Positions 56,543 through 64,000 of a DNA stretch of 64,000 nt are shown here, in pieces (positions within the stretch are counted from its first letter, which is position 1; every line of letters begins with the position of its first letter). Origin of the DNA: Stenotrophomonas africana (GTDB lineage Bacteria > Pseudomonadota > Gammaproteobacteria > Xanthomonadales > Xanthomonadaceae); assembly GCF_013004645.1 (NCBI RefSeq), contig NZ_JABEME010000001.1, forward strand, positions 248,001 to 312,000, in the 5' to 3' direction. The translations under genes and the position numbers were made by a program. The notes beneath the pieces were generated by a model. That model did not search any database. It had not been told where the DNA came from and was given only the letters and a program-made list of their open reading frames with translations.

Positions 56543-57798
56543 GCAGCATGACCGGCCAGGCGCCGGCCGGCGCCGCCGTGATTCCGCTGGCCTCGATGGC
56601 CGGCAGCGTCCCCGCGCAGCGGGTGCTCAGCGAGCGTCCGTTGCGCATAGCGCTGGTGGCCGGCGAAGCCTCCGGCGATCTGCTCGGTGCGGGCCTGGTA
56701 CGCGAACTGAAAGCGCGCTTTCCGAATGCCGAGTTCGCCGGCATCGGTGGCGATGCCATGCGCAGCGCTGGCTGCCAGACCTGGCACGATGCCAGCGAGC
56801 TGGCGGTGATGGGCCTGACCGAAGTACTGCGCCACCTGCCGCGCCTGCTCAAGCTGCGCTCGGCGTTCCGGCAGCGTGCGCTGGACTGGCAGCCGGATGT
56901 GTTCATCGGCATCGACGCGCCCGACTTCAACCTGGGCATCGAGCGTTGGCTGAAGCAGCGCGGCGTACGCACCGTGCATTACGTCAGCCCCTCGGTCTGG
57001 GCCTGGCGCGAGAAGCGCGCCGAGAAGATCGGCAGCAGCGCCGACCTGGTGCTGTGCCTGTTCCCGATGGAACCACCGATCTATGCCAAGCACGGCATCG
57101 ACGCGCGCTTCGTCGGCCATCCGATGGCCGATGACATCCCGCTGCAGGGCAACCGCGAGGAAGCGCGCGCCGCGCTCGGTCTACCGACCTCGGCCAAGGT
57201 GCTGGCGGTGTTGCCCGGCAGCCGCCTGGGCGAAATCTCGCGCCTCGGTGAACCGTTCTTCGAGGCGGCCTGGCAGGTCTCCGAACGCATCCCGGGCCTG
57301 CACGTGGTGGTGCCTGCCGCCAACCCCGCCTGCAAGCGCCTGATCGAAGAGCAGCTGTCGCGCTCTGCACTGCCGGTTGCGTACTCGCATGTGCTCGACG
57401 GCCAGGCACGCAACGCGATGATCGCCGCCGACGTGGTAGTGCTGGCGTCCGGTACCGCGACGCTGGAGGCAATGCTGGTGAAGCGACCGATGGTGGTCGG
57501 CTACCGTGTCAACGAGCTGACCTACCGTCTGGTCAAGGCATTCGGCCTGATCAAGGTCGACCGCTTCGCCCTGCCCAACATCCTGGCCGGCCAGGACCTG
57601 GCTCCGGAACTGATGCAGCACGAATGCACGCCGGACAAGCTGGCCACCGCCATCCAGCAGTGGTTCGACCACCCACAACGGGTAACCGACCTGCAGGACA
57701 CCTACGCGCGCCTGCATGAGCGCCTGCGTCGCAACGCCTCGGCCCGCGCCGCCGATGCCGTCGGCGAGCTGCTGATGCGCAACCAGGCCCAGGCATGA
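56539..57798 (+). CDS. lpxB: Lipid-A-disaccharide synthase
   Basis: GT19 glycosyltransferase joining UDP-diacyl-GlcN and lipid X. 419 residues, about 35 longer at the N-terminus than E. coli LpxB; the true core begins at [21 protein letters not shown]. Other motifs are [35 protein letters not shown] and [27 protein letters not shown] overlap with lpxA. A later ATG (MAGSVPAQ) could be the start. Confidence 0.94.
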   Translation: MSSMTGQAPAGAAVIPLASMAGSVPAQRVLSERPLRIALVAGEASGDLLGAGLVRELKARFPNAEFAGIGGDAMRSAGCQTWHDASELAVMGLTEVLRHLPRLLKLRSAFRQRALDWQPDVFIGIDAPDFNLGIERWLKQRGVRTVHYVSPSVWAWREKRAEKIGSSADLVLCLFPMEPPIYAKHGIDARFVGHPMADDIPLQGNREEARAALGLPTSAKVLAVLPGSRLGEISRLGEPFFEAAWQVSERIPGLHVVVPAANPACKRLIEEQLSRSALPVAYSHVLDGQARNAMIAADVVVLASGTATLEAMLVKRPMVVGYRVNELTYRLVKAFGLIKVDRFALPNILAGQDLAPELMQHECTPDKLATAIQQWFDHPQRVTDLQDTYARLHERLRRNASARAADAVGELLMRNQAQA

Positions 57799-58457
57799 GC
57801 CGCCGCCACGCCGCAGCGGCCAGCCTTGCCCTGTTCGACGGCGCAGCCGTGGTCGAACCGGAACGCCTGGTCGCCGGCGTCGACGAAGCCGGCCGGGGTC
57901 CGCTGGCCGGGCCGGTGGCGGTGGCCGCCGTGGTGTTCGATCCATCCCGGCCGCGCATCAATGGCCTGGACGATTCCAAGCAGCTCACCGCGGCCCGCCG
58001 CGAGCAGCTGCACGACCGCATCATCGAACGGGCCCTGGCCTGGCACGTGGTGCTGGTGGACGTGGACACCATCGACCGCCTGAACATCTACCAGGCCACC
58101 CTGCAGGGCATGCGCGATGTCGTTGCGGCGGTGGCCCACGTGGCTGGCTTCGCCCGCATCGATGGCAACGTGGTGCCCAAGGGCCTGGTACTGCCGGCGC
58201 AGGCGCTGGTCGGCGGCGATGGCATCGATCGCGCGATCATGGCCGCCTCGATCCTGGCCAAGGTCTCGCGCGACCGTTACATGCAGGACGTGCATGCCCG
58301 CCACCCGCAGTACGGTTTCGAACAGCACAAGGGCTATGGCACCCCGGCCCACCTGGCCGCCCTGCGCGAGCACGGCCCCTGCATGGAGCACCGGCGCAGC
58401 TTCGCCCCGGTACGCGAGTGCCTGGAAGTGCCACAGGTTGTGGCGGCCATCGCCTGA
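57795..58457 (+). CDS. rnhB: Ribonuclease HII
   Basis: Removes ribonucleotides from DNA. 220 residues. Catalytic Asp30-Glu31 in [16 protein letters not shown], further acidic residues in [11 protein letters not shown] and the [20 protein letters not shown] region. ATGA overlap with lpxB. Confidence 0.95.
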   Translation: MSRRHAAAASLALFDGAAVVEPERLVAGVDEAGRGPLAGPVAVAAVVFDPSRPRINGLDDSKQLTAARREQLHDRIIERALAWHVVLVDVDTIDRLNIYQATLQGMRDVVAAVAHVAGFARIDGNVVPKGLVLPAQALVGGDGIDRAIMAASILAKVSRDRYMQDVHARHPQYGFEQHKGYGTPAHLAALREHGPCMEHRRSFAPVRECLEVPQVVAAIA

Positions 58458-58470
58458 GCCTGCTGGAGTT

Positions 58471-58527
58471 GTAGAGCCGAGCCCATGCTCGGCTGTCCAC
58501 AGCAGCCGAGCATGGGCTCGGCGCTAC
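58471..58527. repeat. Inverted pair of SMAG repeats
   Basis: GTAGAGCCGAGCCCATGCTCGGCT, then the inverted copy AGCCGAGCATGGGCTCGGC-GCTAC. Together they form a long hairpin between rnhB and dnaE. Confidence 0.85.
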
Positions 58528-58695
58528 AGAAGGCGGCCTCCCGCACGCCTGAATCCGGCGCCACGCCGTGCCCCTGTCAAGCCTTGTCGCAACCCCCTGC
58601 CCTCGCTACCCTGACCGGGCACTCCAGCGCTTCCCGACCCCGGCGACGATTTCCCCGTCGGCACCCGGGGCCCGCGCGCTCCAACCTGGTCCGGC
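58528..58695. other. Leader region of dnaE
   Basis: About 170 bp upstream of dnaE after the SMAG pair. No gene, no clear promoter hexamers. Confidence 0.4.
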
Positions 58696-61600
58696 ATGTC
58701 CAACTCCCGCTTCGTACATCTCCACGTCCACACCGAGTTCTCGCTGGCGGACTCCACCATCCGTGTGCCGGCCAAACCGGACCAGGCGGACCCGAAGAAG
58801 GCCAAGCAGGCCAACCTGCTGTCGCGCTCGGTCGAGCTCGGGCTGCCCGCGCTGGCGGTGACCGACCTCAACAACCTGTTCGCGCTGGTCAAGTTCTACA
58901 AGGCCGCCGAAGGCGTAGGCATCAAGCCGATCGCCGGCGCCGACGTGCTGATCGCCGAAGAGGGCCAGGACCCGTGGCGGATGACGCTGCTGTGCCGCGA
59001 CCGCGAGGGCTACCTGAGCCTGTCGCGGCTGCTGACCCGCGCCTGGATGGAGGGCCATCGCCCCGAGGGCGGCGTGGCCGTGCACCCGGACTGGCTGAAG
59101 GCCGGCAACGCCAACCTGTTCGCATTGGCCGGGCGGCAGAGCCTGGCCGGGCGCCTGGCGCTGGACGGCAAGCATGAACTGGCCGAGCAGCAGCTGGCCG
59201 ACTGGCAGCGCGTGTTCGGCGATGGCCTGCACCTGGAGCTGACCCGCACCGGCCGCGAGGGCGAGGAAACCTTCAACCAGTTCGCGCTGATGGCTGCTGG
59301 CCAACGCGGCCTGCCGGTGGTGGCCAGCAATGACGTGCGCTTCCTGTCGCCGTCGGATTTCGACGCGCATGAAGCGCGCGTGTGCATTTCCACCGGCCGC
59401 GTGCTGGACGACCCCAAGCGCCCGCGCGAGTACAGCGACCAGCAGTACCTGAAGTCGGCCGAGGAGATGTGCGCGCTGTTCGCCGACATCCCCGATGCGA
59501 TCGACAACACGCTGGCGCTGGCCGAGCGCTGCAACATCGAGATGCGGCTGGGCACCTACTTCCTGCCCAACTACCCGGTGCCCGACGACGAGACCCTGGA
59601 CACCTGGATCCAGAAGATGTCGCGTGACGGCCTGGAAGAGCGCCTGGAGAAGAATCCGCTGGCGCCGGGCAAGACCCGCGAGGAGTACTTCGAACGCCTG
59701 GAGTTCGAGCTCAACACCATCATCAAGATGGGCTTCCCGGGCTACTTCCTGATCGTTGCCGACTTCATCCAGTGGGGCAAGAACCAGGGCATTCCGATCG
59801 GTCCCGGCCGTGGTTCGGGTGCCGGTTCGCTGGTGGCGTGGGCGCTGAAGATCACCGACCTGGACCCGCTGCCGTACAACCTGCTGTTCGAGCGCTTCCT
59901 GAACCCGGAACGCGTGTCGATGCCAGACTTTGACATCGACTTCTGCATGGACCGCCGCGACGAGGTGATCGACTACGTCGCGCGCAAGTACGGGCGCGAG
60001 CGCGTCAGCCAGATCATCACCTACGGCACCATGGCCGCCAAGGCGGTGGTGCGCGACTCCGGCCGCGTGCTCGGCTTCCCGTACGGCCTGGTCGACGGTG
60101 TTTCCAAGCTGATCCCGAACATCCTCGGCATCCACCTGAAGGATGCGCTGGGCAAGGGCAAGGAAGGCCCGAGCTCGGAAATGGCCTCGGCCGAACTGAT
60201 CCAGCGTTACGAGACCGAGGACGATGTCCGCGACCTGATCGACCTGGCGCTGCAGCTGGAAGACCTGACCCGCAACGCCGGCAAGCACGCCGGTGGCGTG
60301 GTGATCGGGCCCGAGCCGCTGAGCGAGTTCTGCCCGCTCTACGCCGAACACGACGAGAACGGCCTGGGCAAGAACCCGGTCACCCAGTTCGACAAGAACG
60401 ACGTGGAAGAAGTGGGCCTGGTGAAGTTCGACTTCCTCGGCCTGCGCACGCTGACCATCATCGACTGGGCGGTGAAGGCGATCAACAAGCGCCATGAGCG
60501 CGCCGGCATTCCGCCGGTGGACATCGCCGCGATTCCGCTGGACGACACGCCCACCTACAAGGACATCTTCGCCAACGGCAATACCGGCGCGGTGTTCCAG
60601 TTCGAATCCTCGGGCATGCGCCGCCTGCTGAAGGACGCGCGCCCCGACCGTTTCGAAGACCTGATCGCACTGGTGTCGCTGTACCGCCCCGGCCCGATGG
60701 ACCTGATTCCTTCGTTCAACGCGCGTAAGCACGGCCAGGAAGAAATCATCTATCCCGATCCGCGCACCGAAGCCATCCTGAAGGACACCTACGGCATCAT
60801 GGTGTACCAGGAGCAGGTGATGCAGATGGCGCAGATCGTCGGCGGCTACTCGCTGGGCGGCGCCGACCTGCTGCGCCGCGCGATGGGCAAGAAGGTGCCG
60901 GCCGAAATGGCCAAGCACCGCGAGATCTTCCGCGAAGGCGCGGCCAAGGACGGCGTGGACGAGGCCAAGGCCGACGCGATCTTCGACCTGATGGAGAAGT
61001 TCGCCGGCTACGGCTTCAACAAGTCGCACGCCGCCGCCTACGCGCTGGTCAGCTACCAGACCGCGTGGTTGAAGCGCCATTACCCGGCCGAGTTCATGGC
61101 GGCCACGCTGTCCTCGGACCTGGACAACACCGAGAAGGTGGTCGGCTTCCTGGATGAGGTGCGCAACCTCGGCCTGACCGTGCTGCCGCCCAAGGTGAAC
61201 CACTCCGCCTTCATGTTCGAAGCGGTGACGCCGGACACCATCCAGTACGGCCTAGGTGCGATCAAGGGCGTTGGCCAGGGGGCCTGCGAGGCGGTGGTCG
61301 AAGAGCGGCTGAAGGGCGGCCCGTTCAAGGACCTGCTCGACTTCTGCACCCGCGTCGGCTCGGCCAAGCTGAACCGGCGCACGCTGGAAGCGATGATCAA
61401 CTGTGGTGCGCTGGACGAGCTCGGCCGCAACCGTGCCTCGCTGATGCTGCAGCTGCCGGAGGTGATCAAGGCTACCGACCAGATGGCACGCGAGCGCGCT
61501 TCGGGGCAGAACTCGCTGTTCGGTGGCCCCGATCCGAGCACCGTTTCGATCCAGCTGGACCTGCCCGAAGCCGAGGAATGGCCGCTGCTGCAGCGCCTGA

Positions 61601-62289
61601 ACGGCGAGCGCGACACACTGGGCTTCTACCTCAGTGGCCACCCGTTCGATCCCTGGCGCGACGATGTGCGCGATCTGGTCGGCAACGACCTGGGCTCGGT
61701 GGAGAAGATCTGGAGCGCCAACAGCGGTGGCGGCGGTGGTGGTGGCGAGAAGCGCTGGCGCCCGGAAGTGCCGACCGTGCTGGCCGGCCAGGTGGTCGGC
61801 GTGCGCCGCAAGGGCGAAAGCCAGATCTTCATCCAGCTCGAGGATGGCCGCGGCCGCGTCGAGTGCAGCGCGTTCTCCGACGCGATGGCCGAGTTCGGCC
61901 ACCTGATGACCAAGGACCGCATCCTGGTGGTCAAGGGCGGCCTGCGCGAGGACGAGTTCAACGGCGGCTTCGCGCTGCGCATCCGCCAGTGCTGGGACTT
62001 CGATGAGGTCTGCGCCAACTACGCCACGCGGCTGTCGCTGCGCCTGGACCTGCGCCAGCAGCGCCCGGTCTGGGAGCGCATCGATGCGCTGCTCGACCGC
62101 CATCGCCCGGGGCGCACGCCGCTGCGCCTGGACCTGCTGCTGAAGGGTCCGCACGGCGGCGTCGCCGGCATGCTCGATGTGTCCGGGCAGAGCGCGGTGC
62201 GCATCGATTCCAAGCTGATGGAGGCACTGCGCGCCGATCCCGCCGTGCGCACACTGAAGGTGCGCTACAGCCCGCCGTGGGCCAGCTGA
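58696..62289 (+). CDS. dnaE: DNA polymerase III subunit alpha
   Basis: Replicative polymerase, 1197 residues. N-terminal PHP domain (FVHLHVHTEFSLADSTIRV), C-family polymerase with catalytic Asp residues in SMPDFDIDFCMD (about 411-420) and a third in GLVKFDFLGLRTLTIIDW (about 578), the GPGRGSGAGSLVAWAL fingers motif, the helix-hairpin-helix near 860, and an OB fold (TVLAGQVVGVRRKGESQIFIQLEDGRGRVE). A Gly-rich insert lies at about 1011-1020. The C-terminus is short. Confidence 0.97.
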   Translation: MSNSRFVHLHVHTEFSLADSTIRVPAKPDQADPKKAKQANLLSRSVELGLPALAVTDLNNLFALVKFYKAAEGVGIKPIAGADVLIAEEGQDPWRMTLLCRDREGYLSLSRLLTRAWMEGHRPEGGVAVHPDWLKAGNANLFALAGRQSLAGRLALDGKHELAEQQLADWQRVFGDGLHLELTRTGREGEETFNQFALMAAGQRGLPVVASNDVRFLSPSDFDAHEARVCISTGRVLDDPKRPREYSDQQYLKSAEEMCALFADIPDAIDNTLALAERCNIEMRLGTYFLPNYPVPDDETLDTWIQKMSRDGLEERLEKNPLAPGKTREEYFERLEFELNTIIKMGFPGYFLIVADFIQWGKNQGIPIGPGRGSGAGSLVAWALKITDLDPLPYNLLFERFLNPERVSMPDFDIDFCMDRRDEVIDYVARKYGRERVSQIITYGTMAAKAVVRDSGRVLGFPYGLVDGVSKLIPNILGIHLKDALGKGKEGPSSEMASAELIQRYETEDDVRDLIDLALQLEDLTRNAGKHAGGVVIGPEPLSEFCPLYAEHDENGLGKNPVTQFDKNDVEEVGLVKFDFLGLRTLTIIDWAVKAINKRHERAGIPPVDIAAIPLDDTPTYKDIFANGNTGAVFQFESSGMRRLLKDARPDRFEDLIALVSLYRPGPMDLIPSFNARKHGQEEIIYPDPRTEAILKDTYGIMVYQEQVMQMAQIVGGYSLGGADLLRRAMGKKVPAEMAKHREIFREGAAKDGVDEAKADAIFDLMEKFAGYGFNKSHAAAYALVSYQTAWLKRHYPAEFMAATLSSDLDNTEKVVGFLDEVRNLGLTVLPPKVNHSAFMFEAVTPDTIQYGLGAIKGVGQGACEAVVEERLKGGPFKDLLDFCTRVGSAKLNRRTLEAMINCGALDELGRNRASLMLQLPEVIKATDQMARERASGQNSLFGGPDPSTVSIQLDLPEAEEWPLLQRLNGERDTLGFYLSGHPFDPWRDDVRDLVGNDLGSVEKIWSANSGGGGGGGEKRWRPEVPTVLAGQVVGVRRKGESQIFIQLEDGRGRVECSAFSDAMAEFGHLMTKDRILVVKGGLREDEFNGGFALRIRQCWDFDEVCANYATRLSLRLDLRQQRPVWERIDALLDRHRPGRTPLRLDLLLKGPHGGVAGMLDVSGQSAVRIDSKLMEALRADPAVRTLKVRYSPPWAS

Positions 62290-62345
62290 GGTCGGCTCCT
62301 CCGTATTCCTGTTTTTCCCGTTCCAGTCATCAAGGACGATTGCCA

Positions 62346-63215
62346 ATGAAGACCCTGCTGTTCCCGTTCGCCGCCGCGCTGGCCCTGGCCGCCTGTTCGC
62401 CCTCGAAGGTCGAGTTCCAGATCGACAACCCGACCGATGCGCCGCTGGCCCTGAGCATTGATGGCAAGGACCTGCCGGTCGCCGCACAGGGCTCGCGCCC
62501 GATCTCGCTGGCCGTGGGCGAGCATCGCCTGCACACCGACAAGCTCGGCGACGTGCGCTTCATCGTCTACGTGGACGGTCGCGGCGGCCTGATCAACCCG
62601 ACCCTGAGCGAGTACGTGATCGCCCGCGAGATCTATGTCACCGACGAGAGCAAGCTGAAGAACTTCGGCACCGGCAAGGCCGGCATCGAGCTGGGCGGTG
62701 TCGACTTCGAAGGCCCGTTCGAGAAGAGCCACGAACTGTTCATCGACAAGACCTGGACCTACGGCGTGCGCGAACCCTTCCCGAAGGAAAAAGTGGTGGC
62801 CCACGTCGACGCCAGTGGTGGCCAGATCGTGGCCAAGGTGTTCACCGCGCCGGACTTCATCGCTTACGTGGAAGAAGGCATGGGCGAGCCCGGCGCGTTC
62901 AAGCGCGAGCAGCCGGCCGGCTACGTGGCCCCGGCGTTCAGCCTGGAACCGGCCCCGGCCAGCCTGCCGGCGCTGGTGCCCGCCTTCGAGGCCCACGCCG
63001 CGCCGCTGCGCGAGGTCTATGCGCGCTGGCTGAAGGCGACCACCGCCGATGAACAGAAGGCTCTGCGCAAGCAGGACTTCGCCGCGCAGATGGCCTTCAC
63101 CTCGGCCACCGCCACCCTGGGCAGCGGGCTGGGACGTGAAGCCAACGAGGCCTACAACGACTTCGTTTCCCAGCGCAGCCAGCTGATGGGCCGCAGCGCG
63201 CTGGTGGTGCCCTGA
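62346..63215 (+). CDS. Unrecognised lipoprotein
   Basis: 289 residues, AAGGA upstream of the ATG. Signal peptide with lipobox LALAAC (Cys17). Mature part begins SPSKVEFQIDNPTDAPLALSIDGKDLPVAAQGSRPISLAVGEHRLHT, a beta-rich, transthyretin- or PEGA-like segment, followed by a region with LIDKTWTYGVREPFPKEKV-type sequence and a helical C-terminal third (EAHAAPLREVYARWLKATTADEQKALRKQDFAAQMAF). I cannot name a family. It is monocistronic between dnaE and accA. Confidence 0.7.
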   Translation: MKTLLFPFAAALALAACSPSKVEFQIDNPTDAPLALSIDGKDLPVAAQGSRPISLAVGEHRLHTDKLGDVRFIVYVDGRGGLINPTLSEYVIAREIYVTDESKLKNFGTGKAGIELGGVDFEGPFEKSHELFIDKTWTYGVREPFPKEKVVAHVDASGGQIVAKVFTAPDFIAYVEEGMGEPGAFKREQPAGYVAPAFSLEPAPASLPALVPAFEAHAAPLREVYARWLKATTADEQKALRKQDFAAQMAFTSATATLGSGLGREANEAYNDFVSQRSQLMGRSALVVP

Positions 63216-63294
63216 GCTGACTGGCACGCCCCGCCCGGCTGCGCTACCGTCGCCTTCCAGACGAGGGCGTACGGGTGGTTCGCACGCATTCGGC

Positions 63295-63300
63295 TAGAAT
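63295..63300 (+). promoter_or_regulatory. -10-like element of accA
   Basis: TAGAAT 28 nt before the accA start; -35 unclear. Confidence 0.4.
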
Positions 63301-63328
63301 TCCCCTCTTCTTTACACGACGGCTTCCG

Positions 63329-64000
63329 ATGAATCCGAACTACCTCGACTTCGAGCAACCCATCGCCGACCTGGAAGCCAAGATCCAGGAACTGCGCAAC
63401 GCCAGTGCCGGGCCGGCGGTCAATGTCGAGGCGGAAGTGCACGCGCTGCAGGACAAGCTGCGCATGCGCACCGCGCAGATCTTCCGCAACCTGACCTCGT
63501 GGCAGGTGCTGCAGCTGGCCCGTCACCCGTCGCGTCCGTACACCGCCGACTACCTCCGCGTCATGTTCGATGAGTTCCAGGAGCTGGCCGGCGACCGTGC
63601 CTTCGCCGACGACAAGGCGATCATGGGTGGCCTGGCCCGCATCAACGGCCGTGCAGTGATGGTGATCGGCCACCAGAAGGGCCGCGACACCAAGGAAAAG
63701 ATCAAGCGCAACTTCGGCATGCCCAAGCCGGAGGGCTACCGCAAGGCGCTGCGCCTGATGAAGATGGCCGAGCGCTTCGGCCTGCCGGTGCTGACCCTGA
63801 TCGACACCGCCGGCGCCTGGCCGGGCATCGACGCTGAATCGCGCGGCCAGTCCGAAGCGATCGCGCGCAACCTGATCGAGATGGCCGAGCTGAAGGTGCC
63901 GATCATCTGCACCGTGATCGGTGAGGGCGGCTCCGGCGGTGCGTTGGCGCTGGGCGTGGGCGACCGCACCGTGATGCTGGAGTACTCGGTGTATTCGACC
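63329..64000 (+). CDS. accA: Acetyl-CoA carboxylase carboxyltransferase subunit alpha (3' end outside window)
   Basis: First 224 codons of AccA, which with AccD transfers carboxyl from biotin to acetyl-CoA. Starts [23 protein letters not shown]; contains [90 protein letters not shown] and the oxyanion [15 protein letters not shown]. The reading frame is open to the window edge. The dnaE-accA neighbourhood is conserved. Confidence 0.95.
   Translation, partial: MNPNYLDFEQPIADLEAKIQELRNASAGPAVNVEAEVHALQDKLRMRTAQIFRNLTSWQVLQLARHPSRPYTADYLRVMFDEFQELAGDRAFADDKAIMGGLARINGRAVMVIGHQKGRDTKEKIKRNFGMPKPEGYRKALRLMKMAERFGLPVLTLIDTAGAWPGIDAESRGQSEAIARNLIEMAELKVPIICTVIGEGGSGGALALGVGDRTVMLEYSVYST

Noticed and set aside
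58606..61203. An 865-codon open frame antisense to dnaE
   Set aside because: Shadow of dnaE; no ribosome site or recognisable domain.

Overview
The window reads as a single chromosomal segment of a Stenotrophomonas species, most likely of the S. maltophilia complex (Xanthomonadaceae). The support is the high GC content, two drug-efflux operons laid out as in S. maltophilia (macRS-macABC and emrR-emrC-emrA-emrB), core proteins of gammaproteobacterial type, and many short GTAG-headed palindromes that match the SMAG repeat family described from that species. I see no prophage, transposase, integrase, CRISPR array or rRNA operon. It is mostly ordinary core genome with a few accessory islands.

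Layout. 1-6966: a two-component system (MacS/MacR-like, minus strand) divergent from a MacA-MacB-outer-membrane tripartite ABC pump. 7184-11067: rlmB, a GFA-family zinc protein and rnr (all minus). 11196-13520: three tRNA-Leu(CAG) genes, each with its own sigma70-like promoter and terminator, around a divergent TSUP permease/LysR pair; an unrecognised membrane protein follows at 13680. 14564-20329: the emrR-emrC-emrA-emrB operon (minus) with a divergent AraC-type regulator. 20390-25834: parC, a non-haem bacterial ferritin and a penicillin-acylase-family hydrolase. 25906-27838: asnB preceded by an asparagine-rich leader ORF and a terminator. 28936-35817: a minus-strand run map-glnD-dapD-(unknown)-yffB/arsC-like-dapE, tying nitrogen sensing to lysine/peptidoglycan precursor synthesis. 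36057-41895: a chaperone-usher cluster with spore-coat-U-type pilins. 42115-64000: the conserved block rpsB-tsf-(HDOD/GGDEF protein)-pyrH-frr-uppS-cdsA-dxr-rseP-bamA-lpxD-fabZ-lpxA-lpxB-rnhB-dnaE-(lipoprotein)-accA, which combines translation, isoprenoid and phospholipid precursors, outer membrane assembly, lipid A synthesis and replication.

The most interesting signal is the asnB leader. A 33-codon ORF (27838 to 27737, minus) carries eight Asn codons in three clusters (NNNN, NN, NN). It is followed by a strong intrinsic terminator just before asnB. An 11-nt segment of the leader-peptide coding sequence is identical to the distal part of that terminator hairpin, so it can compete for the proximal arm and form an antiterminator. 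This is the architecture of ribosome-mediated transcription attenuation, here sensing charged tRNA-Asn. I do not recall an established asparagine attenuator.

Other items of note are a lysine/alanine-rich histone-H1-like tail on DapD, a 27-bp inverted repeat with one mismatch between bamA and lpxD in the place usually held by skp, a short degenerate pilin ORF translationally coupled to a second chaperone, a poly-serine run in MacA, and a palindrome upstream of emrR that is a likely operator.
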